DNA from: Phaseolus vulgaris | Lineage: Eukaryota > Streptophyta > Magnoliopsida > Fabales > Fabaceae | Direction: 5' to 3' | Length of the DNA stretch: 64,000 nt | Assembly (NCBI RefSeq): GCF_000499845.2 | Contig: NC_023749.2 | Location: 18,419,138 to 18,483,137, forward strand | Part shown: in pieces, positions 1 to 9,894 of the stretch | Layout of the letters: each line of letters begins with the position of its first letter | Position numbering within the stretch: position 1 is the stretch's first letter | Program-made: the position numbers and the translations under genes | The notes under the pieces: generated by a model | What the model saw: the letters and a program-made list of their open reading frames with translations, nothing else | What the model was told of the DNA's origin: nothing | Databases searched by the model: none

Positions 1-516
1 TAGAGCCCGTAAAAGCCTGCAGAAAATATTTACTCTGAAAATTTATTGGTTGTGCATGTCGCATGGTATTAAGACTAATGAGTGTAAAAACTACGATGTG
101 TAAACACACCTTGCGACTGTCAAATGATGGTCGTGCAGTTTGGTGTCCAACCTGAAAAGGAAATAGTTGTATACATGTTAAGATTCAGTTCTCCTAAAAT
201 GCATTTGCATAATTTTCTATCAAGTTCTTTGTAATATTTATAAATAACTGTTTAAGAATATTGTTCAAAGCACCAAATATAAACCTTATTCTAAAAAGCA
301 CCTAATACAACCTTATTCTAAGTCCAACATACAATGACTAAATTTAAAATATCAAAATTTCAGTCTTCATTTATTCCGAAGCTTAGCTTTCTCATTAATA
401 CTTTTAAATGAAACCGAAGTATCCTACAATTAGATGACATCCTTCAGGGCTGTGTTATAACTTATGATATGGTTAAAACAAAAGTTTACACAACTGAATA
501 ATTGCAGATTTGTAAC

Positions 517-738
517 GGATCTGGATCCTCTCCTGTTCACAATAAACAGGAGAATCATATTTAATAAATCTTAACCATTTATTATGTTTACCATTACATT
601 TAACTGTTAAAATAAAGAAACAAATAACACAATGATGGAAAATATAAATGCCTAATTTTGTGCGATAATAGGTGGTTAGTTTTTATTTTAATCCTTTATA
701 TTATTTAACATGATTCTCATGGAGAGGATCCAAGTCTG
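517..738. mobile_element. Small inverted-repeat transposon (MITE), hAT-like
   Basis: A 222-bp AT-rich element whose ends are imperfect inverted repeats sharing the core GGATCCTCTCC. It is flanked on both sides by the 8-bp direct repeat TTTGTAAC (509-516 and 739-746). An 8-bp duplication with short terminal repeats and no coding capacity fits a non-autonomous hAT-type MITE; the superfamily is inferred from duplication length only. It lies at the 3' end of exon-like sequence on the minus strand. Confidence 0.72.
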
Positions 739-826
739 TTTGTAACCTTGAAAAAATGTGATGCTGTTGATAACTCTGTGGGGCCGGCACATAAGGAAGA
801 AGGGGATTTAGGGATACCAAGAGGTA
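701..826 (-). CDS. Possible terminal exon of unidentified minus-strand gene
   Basis: On the minus strand a candidate acceptor (ACCAGAG, just above 826) opens a 41-codon frame beginning YLLVSLNPLLPYVPAP and ending at a TAA at 703-701. The last 12 or so codons and the stop lie inside the MITE at 517-738. The phase fits the candidate exon at 1042-1121 (phase 0 at the junction). No homolog was recognised. Composition, splice-like borders and phase are the only support. It could equally be non-coding sequence. Confidence 0.3.
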   Translation of the reverse strand, partial: YLLVSLNPLLPYVPAPQSYQQHHIFSRLQTDLDPLHENHVK

Positions 827-1041
827 CTCTGGTATGTATTAATTAAGAGAAAAGAGAACAACAATAAAACCTCAATACAGTTAAAGGCGTGTTGAAAAAT
901 AATAAATCTGCATGTTGTTTCCCCACTACACAGTAGACATTACTCTGTTATCTCAAAGCAAAGTAAGGCAGCATTTCCATTTGGTTCCAAAGCAGTATAA
1001 AACACTACACAGAAAATTTCATCAGGAGAGCATCATCATAC

Positions 1042-1121
1042 CTCAGTTTTCGTTGTCGTAGTTGATTGAGCTGGTTTTTCTTTAGAACCAACAGGAATCT
1101 TTTCACTAGGATAAATGGATC
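1042..1121 (-). CDS. Possible internal exon of unidentified minus-strand gene
   Basis: An 80-bp block on the minus strand preceded by a pyrimidine-rich CTTTCAG acceptor and followed by GAG/GTATGA, a good donor. Read in phase it encodes SIYPSEKIPVGSKEKPAQ followed by a Thr-rich stretch, more protein-like than the overlapping 96-codon open frame. It would join at phase 0 to the block at 701-826. Unidentified. Confidence 0.33.
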
Positions 1122-1729
1122 CTGAAAGTTTTCCCCTCTCTGATAGTTCAGAAACAATGGAAAAATTAATTTCAAAATGGATGCAAAAACAGCTGACCCA
1201 ACTACTAAACATGCAGACACAAAAGAAAATGAGATGTAAGTTATTGAGGACAAACCACTGACCGTAGATTGCACTCCCAGCCTAGCAAACTGCATTTTTA
1301 AAATTAGAATGCAAAAGCATGATTCTTCAGCTGATGAGTTTACATAGCATACTAAACTTTAATGCTGAACTATAATAAAGGAAGATGGTATCTTACATTC
1401 TGCAGTTGTCCTGGCAAAGGATATTAACATTTCAATTGATAATTATTTCAAAATTACCATCATATTTACAAGCATGGTCATTGGTTGATGCATATTTCTA
1501 GACTAACATTAAATAAAGTTTGAACAGAATAGACATGATCTAAAACACATGTAAACATCAGAGAAAGAGCAGGAAAAACTGTGAGCTCTGTCGGGGGATT
1601 CTTCTGCAAACATTTGGTAATACAAGCCAATATTTTATCCTATAAATTAGCTAAACTTACCATACATAAATTAAAGGGAAAATAACAGGTTTATCAAATT
1701 ACAACTGTACAACAACATAGACTCTTTAC

Positions 1730-1961
1730 TTTAGACATCCAGCTGCTATGCATGAATTTGGTGGTTTTTAAATGACCAGTGAATCCGCCAATTCTTTCCA
1801 CTGAAGGAAGGCAGCTATACTGGTATCCAACACACGACAATGGGATGCAAGAGATAGGGAAATCTAATTGGGCAGTGTCTGCCGTAGTTTTTGCATGTTT
1901 ATCATCACAATCATTGGACACAGATAAATTGTGGTATTGAGTTTTGAGTTTTTTCCCTGAT
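1730..1961 (-). CDS. Possible exon of unidentified minus-strand gene
   Basis: A 232-bp open block on the minus strand bounded by acceptor TCTCCACAG and donor AAA/GTAAAG. It encodes about 77 residues, starting SGKKLKTQYHNLSV and containing a Cys-bearing middle (ISCIPLSCVGYQYSC). The phase does not connect directly to the exon at 1042-1121, so a further small exon or a different model would be needed. No family was recognised and no start codon context is convincing. Confidence 0.3.
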
Positions 1962-3540
1962 CTGTGGAGAGAAACAACCTACTACCAATCCAATTCGACC
2001 CAAAATTATATATGCACATGCATAATTTATAAAAATATGCCACCTCATACTTGAATAAGTAGATATCTATGAAATTACTATATCAATTTATTGTCTCCAA
2101 GGTCATACTATTTAATTCAGAATCGGTTTGAGATGTATTTGTTTGTCTTTTTTTATTATTATTATATAACATTAGTGTTTTGATATTGACGATTTTTTTA
2201 ATAGAGCCAATAAAGGGTACAAATTTATTTTTAACGAAGTCACAGAATAAATTAAAACTAAAACAATTGACTTTGCTTGCTACTTAAATTCTAAGTTTTT
2301 TTCTGAGTAGCTCAATAAAATGGGATATACTAATTTTAAAGTTGTAGCATTTAGCTTATGAGATGAGATTTTCTATACTTCAAATTAATTTTGTATCATA
2401 GTCATTGTGTATATAGGTTTATTTACTTCCTGCAAAAGTAACAACAAAAAACAAAAAATTGATCTAATCCAAACTTCTTTTATTGGTGAAAGAAGCAATG
2501 AAACAAAGCAGAGGAGAGAAGTGCTCAAGCATTATATGAAAATATACATAAATGATTTCAAATATAAAAATTAATCTTGTAGTAGGATGATTATTGTTTC
2601 GTATGAGATGAGTTGTTCATCAAAAGTTGAAGCAACAAACCGAACACTAGATATTCCTCCTATGGAGTCACTATAGCACTCAATTCATCGCTAATGATTC
2701 ATTTGTTTTTGGAAATTTATGAGACCTACATTACATGAAAGAGGTTAAACAATGTGCTAAATCGGGGTATCTAGCCAGGGACAATCATCAAAGAGAATTC
2801 ACGAAATATTTGTTAAACAAATGTATGGGCAAAGACAGAGCACATTTGAAAACTGGGCCTTTTCTCCCAGGTACAATTATCAGAAAATTCAAAAGATATA
2901 TACCTTAACATACAAAAAGGAAAATCGAAATGAGATTCACAATTTCGTGTACATGAACACGACAGACCAAGCACGATGTTATAAATGAGTTAGAAAATTA
3001 ATGGGAAGTTTTCGAGGAGACCTCCACTTTCTTTATCGAATACTAGTTGGCCATGTTACCTTTTACATAAAAAAAAGCTGAGCAATAAACAAAGAAGAAA
3101 TATGCAGCAAAAACAAATTGTTTAAAAACTCTAAGATTCACTTGATAATAGGAACTTATCATTTAAATAAGAGCAACAGACTACATGAAGAACAATTCAC
3201 AACCAAGACAGGCAAACTTCAAGGTTTTCTTTGGGACTCTGAAAATCTAAAAGTGAACTGTTCCAGATTACAAGTTAAAACTAAAAAAGAAAAAATAATT
3301 TTTTTACTAAAAACTGTAAGTATGTGAGAATTTGAAGAAAATTTACAAGATTGTAAACGGATGTATGAACTCCTTAAAATAACATTTTTCTTTCTTGTGT
3401 ATATAAAAGAAGGGTGCTTATGCTTTCAAACTTTAAGGGATTCAATTTAATATAGAAGAATGTGATTCACTTTTTCACTGTCAAGTAACTCTTTTGATAA
3501 AGAAATTATAATCCTTTATCAGATGACGTTTTTTTGCTTA
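1962..3540. other. AT-rich intergenic DNA without recognised genes
   Basis: No open frame here looks coding in either strand. The longest, 69 codons on the + strand at 3118-3327, is low-complexity and Lys/Asn-rich. If a minus-strand gene exists at 701-1961, its 5' exons or promoter may lie here, but nothing specific was seen. Confidence 0.5.
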
Positions 3541-3802
3541 TTTTTACTTTTATTTTTCCTCTAATATTTTTTTTCTATCTTTTCAAAAATTAAAAAAATT
3601 GATAATTTTAATTTTAAATATATTAAAAAACAAATTTATTTATGTAAAAAAAATATTTGTAATGTTTGAAATAGTTATAAATAAAGAAATGAACTTTTAC
3701 AAAATAATAATAAAAAAATAATAAATTAAAAATGTTTAGTTTAAAATTCAATTTTTTTTAAGAATGAAGAAAATAAAAATTTGAATCCTACAATAACATA
3801 AA

Positions 3803-4271
3803 TGTACCGGCAGGCACCGGACGAACTGATGTACCGACCGGCCGACCGAACTCATAATAAATGTGAGGGCGCAACAAGACTAAGGTAGTTAAGATACTCC
3901 GAAAAATAAGGAATACGCGTGTGAAGAAGATATTTTCCCCCGGGTATTCCGGAGCACGATTGGTAAAACCTATCCATAACCACCCTGAGCCTAAGAGGTA
4001 GAAAGCCCATTTAGAGGTAGAAAGCCCATTTAGCAATCCTATAAATACAGTGCTCAAGCCAGAGAAAGGTACGTTTTGATTCACTTACTAAACCTCACTT
4101 AGAATCTCATACTTACTTGAGCGTCGGAGTGCCTTCGCAGGTACCCTCCCCCGCCCGACCGAAGGAGACACCAAGAAGGAGCGACCGACTGAAGGAGAAG
4201 AAGACCGACACGTCAGCAACTACACTACATCAACCGACCGTGCCTGGGCCCCATCTCTCCACTCAGGTACA
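3803..4271 (+). repeat. 5' LTR of element A
   Basis: 469 bp, from TGTACCGG to CAGGTACA. It carries TATAAATA at 4040-4047 as the likely core promoter. It also has a 19-bp direct duplication (3994-4012 and 4013-4031) that the 3' LTR shares, and the motif ACTTGAGCGTCGGAGTG at 4115-4131, which recurs in other LTRs of this window. Confidence 0.95.
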
Positions 4272-4273
4272 AT

Positions 4274-4291
4274 TGGCGCCCACCGTGGGGC
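4274..4291 (+). promoter_or_regulatory. Primer binding site of element A
   Basis: TGGCGCCCACCGTGGGGC begins two bases after the 5' LTR. This is the expected place for the tRNA primer site that starts minus-strand DNA synthesis. The TGGCGCC start is typical of plant gypsy elements. The exact primer tRNA was not established. Confidence 0.75.
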
Positions 4292-4321
4292 CGAGGCAAA
4301 TCTTCAATTTTTGAAGCTATA

Positions 4322-7300
4322 ATGGTTGCGACAAGAAACAACAACGACGCTATGGCAGAACAGATGACTATGATTCAAATCCTCCAAGCTCAGATGGAGG
4401 AACTGCAACAAAAGGGGATGGAAGACCATCGTCAACATGAAGAAGATAGACGCCGCCAAGAAGAAGAAATCGCCTTATTAAGAGAGCAGAATGCACGACT
4501 CCAACAACAGGTCGATAATCCCGAACGAGAAGGCCAATCCCATATGGCCGACCGAACCGCCTCTCGCATACCTACACCTGCCAATACCAATCCTGCTTCC
4601 AGAGCTGAAACAGTCGAAAGAAAGTCAAGTAAAAGGGGTCATCCTTTTACAGACGAAATTATCACCACTCCACTTCCTGACAAATGGAGAGGTCTCGCTA
4701 TTAAACTCTATGACGGCTCGACCGACCCGGACGAGCATTTAAATGTCTACAAGACGCAAATGACTTTGTATACCACAGATAATAATGTGTGGTGTAAAGT
4801 ATTCCCCACGTCGCTCCAGGGAGAACCTCTTACTTGGTTTACAGAGCTGTCTCCGAATTCCATTGACGACTTCGACGTCTTAGCCGTAAAATTCTCTACT
4901 CAGTATGCCACCAGCCGACCGCATCACATGTCCTCCATGTCTCTCTTAGCGGTACAACAAGAAAAAGGTGAATCTCTCAGAACCTTTTTAGATAGGTTCA
5001 ACAAAGCATGCATGCACATCCGAGGACTCAAGCAGGAAGTTGCATTGCACCATTTGGTCTCGGCCATCCGACCGAGCCGTTTTACTGAAAGTCTCATCAA
5101 GAAACCGCCTCAAGACATGGAAGACCTTCGAACTCGAGCAACCAAATTCATGCAAATCGAAGAACACATCGATTACCACCAACGGTTCAAAACCGTCGGA
5201 TCTGGAGTCCTCAAAGATCAAACCCCGAACAAAGAAAGAGAAGTCGAGACCGAACGCACCGCCCGAATCACTCCAAGATCCGACCGGAGCAGAGGAGGCC
5301 GAATGCCCAGGTTTAACAGTTATACCCCCTTAACTGTGCCGAGGGGACGAGCCCTAGATGAAGCACTACAAACAGACTTAATTCCGATATTGAAGCAATA
5401 TCAAACGCCACCGAATGCAGACACCGCTAAGCATTGTCAATACCATCGAAACTTCGGCCATACGACCGAAGGATGTCAGGCGTTGAAGGACAAAATCGAA
5501 GAGCTCATTCAGGCTGGTCATTTGAGACAGTTCGTTAAGAGGGCAAGAAATTCAAGATCCCCACCACGGAGTACCGACCGTACATCTCGTGGTGCCGACC
5601 GGTCTTACCGTAACGATTATAAACGCCGAACCGACCATAACCAGGCTTCGCGGAAACGCAGTGAAAGCCCCGTTCGGCGTACACGCGCCCGCAGCATAAG
5701 TCCCGACCGAAACACCCGCCCTCGCCAACGAGTCCGCGAAGTCATCAACATGATTGCTGGACCCGTTAATTTGGGCGAACCGAACCACGAAGCTAATTAT
5801 ATAGTTGGAGGCTTTGCCGGTGGCGGGTGCTCAAATTCCGCCCGAAAGAAACATCTCCGAGACATCCAGTCCGCTCATGCTACCACAAGGAGGCGTCCAC
5901 ACATACCTCCGATCACCTTCACTGACGACGACTTTACAGCTATAGATCCAGCCCAGGACGACCCTATGGTAATCACTGTCGAAATTGACAAGTTCGCAAT
6001 TGCCAAGACCTTGGTCGACCAAGGTAGCTCAGTCGACATATTATACTGGGAAATCTTCAAAAAAATGTGCATTCCAGAATCAGAAATTCAACCCTATAAC
6101 GAACAAATTGTAGGGTTCTCAGGTGAACGGGTCGACACTAAGGGGTATATAGACTTGTATACAACCTTCGGTGAGGAAGATGGTCTCCACAAAACAATAA
6201 ACGTACGATATCTGCTGGTTAACGCCCAGACTTCTTACAACATCCTGCTCGGCCGGCCGTCTATCAACAGATTAAAAGCCATTGTCTCCACCCCACACTT
6301 AGCCATGAAATTCCCTTCGGCCACTAACGACATTGCAACCATCCATGTCGATCAAAAAACCGCTAGGGAATGCTATGTAGCAAGTTTGAAAAGTGAGCCA
6401 ACTCGACGACTCTATACAACCAATACGGACGACCGAGTCCTGCAAAAACGAGGACGTTCCCCTACACGGCGTTCCGGACGATACATGTCCCGTCGTCAAA
6501 TGATAGCCCTTGTTGACCTCGACCCTCGCATGGACGATCCCCGTATGGAAGCAGGAGAAGACTTGCATCCATTCCCGCTTCGCGATGATCGCCACACTAC
6601 GCACATCGGTACTTCGCTGAAACCGGACGACCGAATGGCCATCGGGACGACACTTGTTAAAAATTCCGATCTTTTCGCCTGGACGGCCGCTGATATGCCT
6701 GGCGTAGATCCACAGGTTATCACTCACCGATTATCACTGTATAGAGAAGCTAAGCCAATAGCTCAAAAGAAAAGACATCTAGGCGAGGAACGACGTCAAG
6801 CCGCACGTGAGGAAGCCGACAAATTGTTACAGGCTGGATTCATTCGGAAGGCCCATTACACCACATGGCTAGCCAACGTGGTTATGGTGAAGAAAGCGAA
6901 CGGAAAATGGCGTATGTGTGTTGACTACACAGACCTCAATAAAGCTTGCCCAAAAGACTCGTATCCTCTGCCTACCATTGATCGTCTCGTTGACGGTGCA
7001 GCCGGGCATCACATCCTCAGCTTCCTTGATGCCTACTCTGGCTATAATCAAATCCAAATGCACCCGGCCGACCGAAAGAAGACGACCTTCATGACTGATT
7101 CCGGCAATTTCTACTATGAAGTGATGCCCTTCGGACTCAAAAATGCCGGAGCCACTTATCAAAGACTAATGGACCACGTATTCCACGACATGATTGGTAG
7201 GAATGTTGAAGTCTATGTCGATGACATCGTCGTCAAGTCCGACTCATGCAAACAACATATTGCCGACCTAAAAGAAGTTTTTCAGGCCCTCCGCCAACAC

Positions 7301-7357
7301 CAGATGCGACTCAATCCGGACAAGTGTGCGTTCGGCGTCGAGGGGGGAAGTTCTTAG
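4322..7357 (+). CDS. Element A gag-protease-reverse transcriptase ORF (frameshifted end)
   Basis: A 1011-codon frame starting ATGGTTGCG 50 bp after the LTR. In order: a Gln/Glu-rich coiled N-terminus (about 10-70), the gag capsid region (about 115-300), a basic Arg-rich linker and a zinc-knuckle-like Cys/His motif CQYHRNFGHTTEGC (about 370-385). The aspartic protease follows with core LVDQGSSVDILYW (about 565-577; DQG replaces the usual D-S/T/G-G). The reverse transcriptase has VDYTDLNKACPK (about 867) and catalytic YVDDIVV (about 964). The frame ends 30-odd codons later at TAG 7355-7357, just after a run of six G, while RT homology continues in the next frame. This fits a one-base loss in the run; programmed shifting or sequencing error are alternatives. 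Confidence 0.93.
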   Translation: MVATRNNNDAMAEQMTMIQILQAQMEELQQKGMEDHRQHEEDRRRQEEEIALLREQNARLQQQVDNPEREGQSHMADRTASRIPTPANTNPASRAETVERKSSKRGHPFTDEIITTPLPDKWRGLAIKLYDGSTDPDEHLNVYKTQMTLYTTDNNVWCKVFPTSLQGEPLTWFTELSPNSIDDFDVLAVKFSTQYATSRPHHMSSMSLLAVQQEKGESLRTFLDRFNKACMHIRGLKQEVALHHLVSAIRPSRFTESLIKKPPQDMEDLRTRATKFMQIEEHIDYHQRFKTVGSGVLKDQTPNKEREVETERTARITPRSDRSRGGRMPRFNSYTPLTVPRGRALDEALQTDLIPILKQYQTPPNADTAKHCQYHRNFGHTTEGCQALKDKIEELIQAGHLRQFVKRARNSRSPPRSTDRTSRGADRSYRNDYKRRTDHNQASRKRSESPVRRTRARSISPDRNTRPRQRVREVINMIAGPVNLGEPNHEANYIVGGFAGGGCSNSARKKHLRDIQSAHATTRRRPHIPPITFTDDDFTAIDPAQDDPMVITVEIDKFAIAKTLVDQGSSVDILYWEIFKKMCIPESEIQPYNEQIVGFSGERVDTKGYIDLYTTFGEEDGLHKTINVRYLLVNAQTSYNILLGRPSINRLKAIVSTPHLAMKFPSATNDIATIHVDQKTARECYVASLKSEPTRRLYTTNTDDRVLQKRGRSPTRRSGRYMSRRQMIALVDLDPRMDDPRMEAGEDLHPFPLRDDRHTTHIGTSLKPDDRMAIGTTLVKNSDLFAWTAADMPGVDPQVITHRLSLYREAKPIAQKKRHLGEERRQAAREEADKLLQAGFIRKAHYTTWLANVVMVKKANGKWRMCVDYTDLNKACPKDSYPLPTIDRLVDGAAGHHILSFLDAYSGYNQIQMHPADRKKTTFMTDSGNFYYEVMPFGLKNAGATYQRLMDHVFHDMIGRNVEVYVDDIVVKSDSCKQHIADLKEVFQALRQHQMRLNPDKCAFGVEGGSS

Positions 7358-9615
7358 GTTTTATGCTAACTCATAGAGGCATAGAAGCTAACCCCGAGAA
7401 GTGCAGAGCTATCTCCGAAATGCGAAGTCCCAACTCCATTCAGGAAATTCAGAGACTTATCGGCCGACTCACCGCACTATCCAGATTTGTTCCTAAACTC
7501 GCCGAACGAACGAGGCCCATCGTCCGACTACTGAAAAAAGCATCCCGCTTCGAGTGGTCGACCGAATGTGAGGAAATTTTCCTCGATTTGAAAACTTTTT
7601 TATCAACCCCGCCGGTCATCCAGAAACCGGACGCACGAGAACCCATCATAGTCTACCTCGCCGTTTCACACGAAGCCGTCAGCTTAGTCTTAGTGCAAGA
7701 AATTAATTTTGAAGAACGACCGGTTTACTTCGTCAGCCGCGCCCTTCATGGCGCCGAAATCCGATACCAGACGATCGAAAAGGTAGCCATGGCCCTCATC
7801 ATTACCGCCCGACGAATGCGTATGTATTTTCAGAATCATCGGATTATTGTTCGGACAAATTACCCTATTGTAAAGATCCTCACTAAGCCAGATTTAGCCA
7901 GACGAATGATCGGTTGGACGATCGAACTATCCGAATTCCATATTCAGTACCAACCACGCGGAGCGATCAAGTCGCAAGCTATCGCCGACTTCGCAGCTGA
8001 ACTCACTACTTCTTCAGCCGAGACCGAACATTCATCATGGATCTTATATGTTGATGGCTCCTCCAACGAGAGGTCGTGCGGCGCTGGAGTTGTTTTGGAA
8101 GGCCCCGGCGAGATTGTCATCGAGCAAGCCCTCAAATTCGACTTCAAAGCTTCAAACAATCAGGCCGAATATGAAGCCATATTAGCCGGTCTACGTCTCG
8201 CTCAAGAATTAGAAATCACTAAGTTAATTTGCAAAAGTGATTCCCGGCTTGTCATCGGTCAGCTTAACGACGAATATGAAGTCCGAGAAAGCTTTTTACA
8301 GCGATACTACCACTTAGTCAAACAGTCGATGAGCACCTTTTCTGAAATTTCTATGCAGCACGTTCGACGCGATCACAATACCCGCGCGGACGCCTTGTCC
8401 CGGTTAGCAACCACGAAGTGTAAAGGAATGCATCGGTCGGTCATCCATGTTACGCTTGCACGCCCAAGCATCGACCTACAGGAATGCCTGACGACCGACA
8501 CGGAATCTACTTGGATTACCCCAATCAAGCAATATTTACTCGACGGCACATGTAGTCCTCTCGGCGAAAAAACCATGAAGCTGCAGGCCGCCCGTTTTGT
8601 CTTAATCGGCGACGACCTTTATCGCCGAGGTTATACCCAACCACTCCTTAAATGTTTGACACCAGACCAAGCTTCGTATGTCATCCAAGAATTGCACGAA
8701 GGAATTTGCGGAACTCACTCCGGCGCACGGACAATGGCTGCCAAAGTATTCCGGGCCGGATACTACTGGCCGACCGTCCAGGGTGACTGCACCAATTTCG
8801 TCCAAAAATGTCTTAAATGCCAAGAGTTTGGCACTTTGTCCCATCAAAAGCCTGAGGAACTCCATTTTATGTTATCACCTTGGCCGTTCGTCCAATGGGG
8901 TATGGACATCATTGGTCCTTTCGCCCCCGGTAAAGGCCAGTGTAAATTCTTACTAGTCGGCATTGATTACTTCACCAAGTGGATCGAAGCCGAGCCCCTG
9001 ACTGCAATCACCGCCCGCAATGTTCAAAATTTCGTATGGAAAAATATCGTTTGCCGCTTCGGGCTTCCACAAATCATCATCACCGATAACGGTCGGCAAT
9101 TCACCGACCGAACGTTAGCTGAATTTTACGAGAAGCTCCACATCAAACACATCGCTAGTTCAGTCGAACATCCGCAAACAAACGGACAGGAAGAAGCTGC
9201 AAACAAAGTTATTTTGAACGAACTGAAGAAACGTCTCGGCCCAGCAAAGGGCAACTGGACTGAAGAACTCTTAGAAGTCTTATGGGCATATCGCTGTACT
9301 CCTCAGACGACTACACAAGAAACGCCGTACAGCCTAACGTATGGCACCGAAGCTATGATCCCCGTCGAGATTGGCGAACCCTCTCTCCGCCGGCAAACCC
9401 TTGATCTTGATCTAAACAAGGAAAGCCTCTCGGTCGGTCTTGATCTCATCAACGAACTCCGGGACAAGTGTAAAATTAGAGAAGAAGCATGCAAAATTCG
9501 GGCGGCCAGACGATACAACTCCAAAGTTAAACCAAGATTGTTCCACAAAGGCGACTTAGTATGGCGAATGCGGAGCAGCGCACGGAAGGAAGGAGGCAAG
9601 TTCTCCAGCAATTGA
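7246..9615 (+). CDS. Element A RNase H, second RNase H and integrase ORF (premature stop)
   Basis: Homology starts near 7345, where the upstream frame breaks. It covers the RT thumb, the retroviral-type RNase H (SRALHGAEIRYQTIEK), and a second RNase H with YVDGSSNERSCGAGVV (about residue 268) and HVRRDHNTRADALSRL. The integrase has an HHCC zinc domain (about 484-525) and DDE residues in WGMDIIGPF, ITDNGRQF and NGQEEAANK. The stop TGA at 9613-9615 falls where relatives have a conserved Trp (TGG), 40 codons before the expected end. The same frame continues with clear integrase C-terminal similarity to TGA 9733-9735. The chain is therefore truncated in its last domain. The GTG/ATG used at 7246 is not the biological start. 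Confidence 0.92.
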   Translation: MQTTYCRPKRSFSGPPPTPDATQSGQVCVRRRGGKFLGFMLTHRGIEANPEKCRAISEMRSPNSIQEIQRLIGRLTALSRFVPKLAERTRPIVRLLKKASRFEWSTECEEIFLDLKTFLSTPPVIQKPDAREPIIVYLAVSHEAVSLVLVQEINFEERPVYFVSRALHGAEIRYQTIEKVAMALIITARRMRMYFQNHRIIVRTNYPIVKILTKPDLARRMIGWTIELSEFHIQYQPRGAIKSQAIADFAAELTTSSAETEHSSWILYVDGSSNERSCGAGVVLEGPGEIVIEQALKFDFKASNNQAEYEAILAGLRLAQELEITKLICKSDSRLVIGQLNDEYEVRESFLQRYYHLVKQSMSTFSEISMQHVRRDHNTRADALSRLATTKCKGMHRSVIHVTLARPSIDLQECLTTDTESTWITPIKQYLLDGTCSPLGEKTMKLQAARFVLIGDDLYRRGYTQPLLKCLTPDQASYVIQELHEGICGTHSGARTMAAKVFRAGYYWPTVQGDCTNFVQKCLKCQEFGTLSHQKPEELHFMLSPWPFVQWGMDIIGPFAPGKGQCKFLLVGIDYFTKWIEAEPLTAITARNVQNFVWKNIVCRFGLPQIIITDNGRQFTDRTLAEFYEKLHIKHIASSVEHPQTNGQEEAANKVILNELKKRLGPAKGNWTEELLEVLWAYRCTPQTTTQETPYSLTYGTEAMIPVEIGEPSLRRQTLDLDLNKESLSVGLDLINELRDKCKIREEACKIRAARRYNSKVKPRLFHKGDLVWRMRSSARKEGGKFSSN

Positions 9616-9735
9616 GAAGGACCTTTCCGCATAGCAGATACGGCAGCCGGTGGAGCCTATTATTTAGAATATTTATCTAGGAAGGAAATACCGAGAACGT
9701 GCAATGCCACACATCTCAAATTTTATTACAGTTGA

Positions 9736-9894
9736 ACTTTAATAATAAAAGTGCACTCTTTCCTCGCTCGGTCGGTTTTTCCCTAAGGAGGGTTTACGAC
9801 CGGGAAGGTTTTAACGAGGCACTAAATTAAAATCCAAATCTCCTAGTCCTTTACTCAATTCATATCTCGTTCGGTTTCATAGGTATTTAACGAA
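9736..9894 (+). other. Element A 3' untranslated segment between pol and the tandem array
   Basis: About 160 bp of non-coding sequence after the original pol stop. It includes the segment CGGTCGGTTTTTCCCTAAGG. No further domain is visible. Confidence 0.6.

Noticed and set aside
1005..1295. 96-codon minus-strand frame with a hydrophobic stretch
   Set aside because: The splice-like block at 1042-1121 in another frame looks more protein-like; the hydrophobic part is T-rich intron-like sequence.
3788..4084. 98-codon minus-strand frame over the 5' LTR, and 12461-12853 over the 3' LTR
   Set aside because: Both are antisense shadows of the same LTR; identical wording follows from LTR identity, and no domain is recognised.
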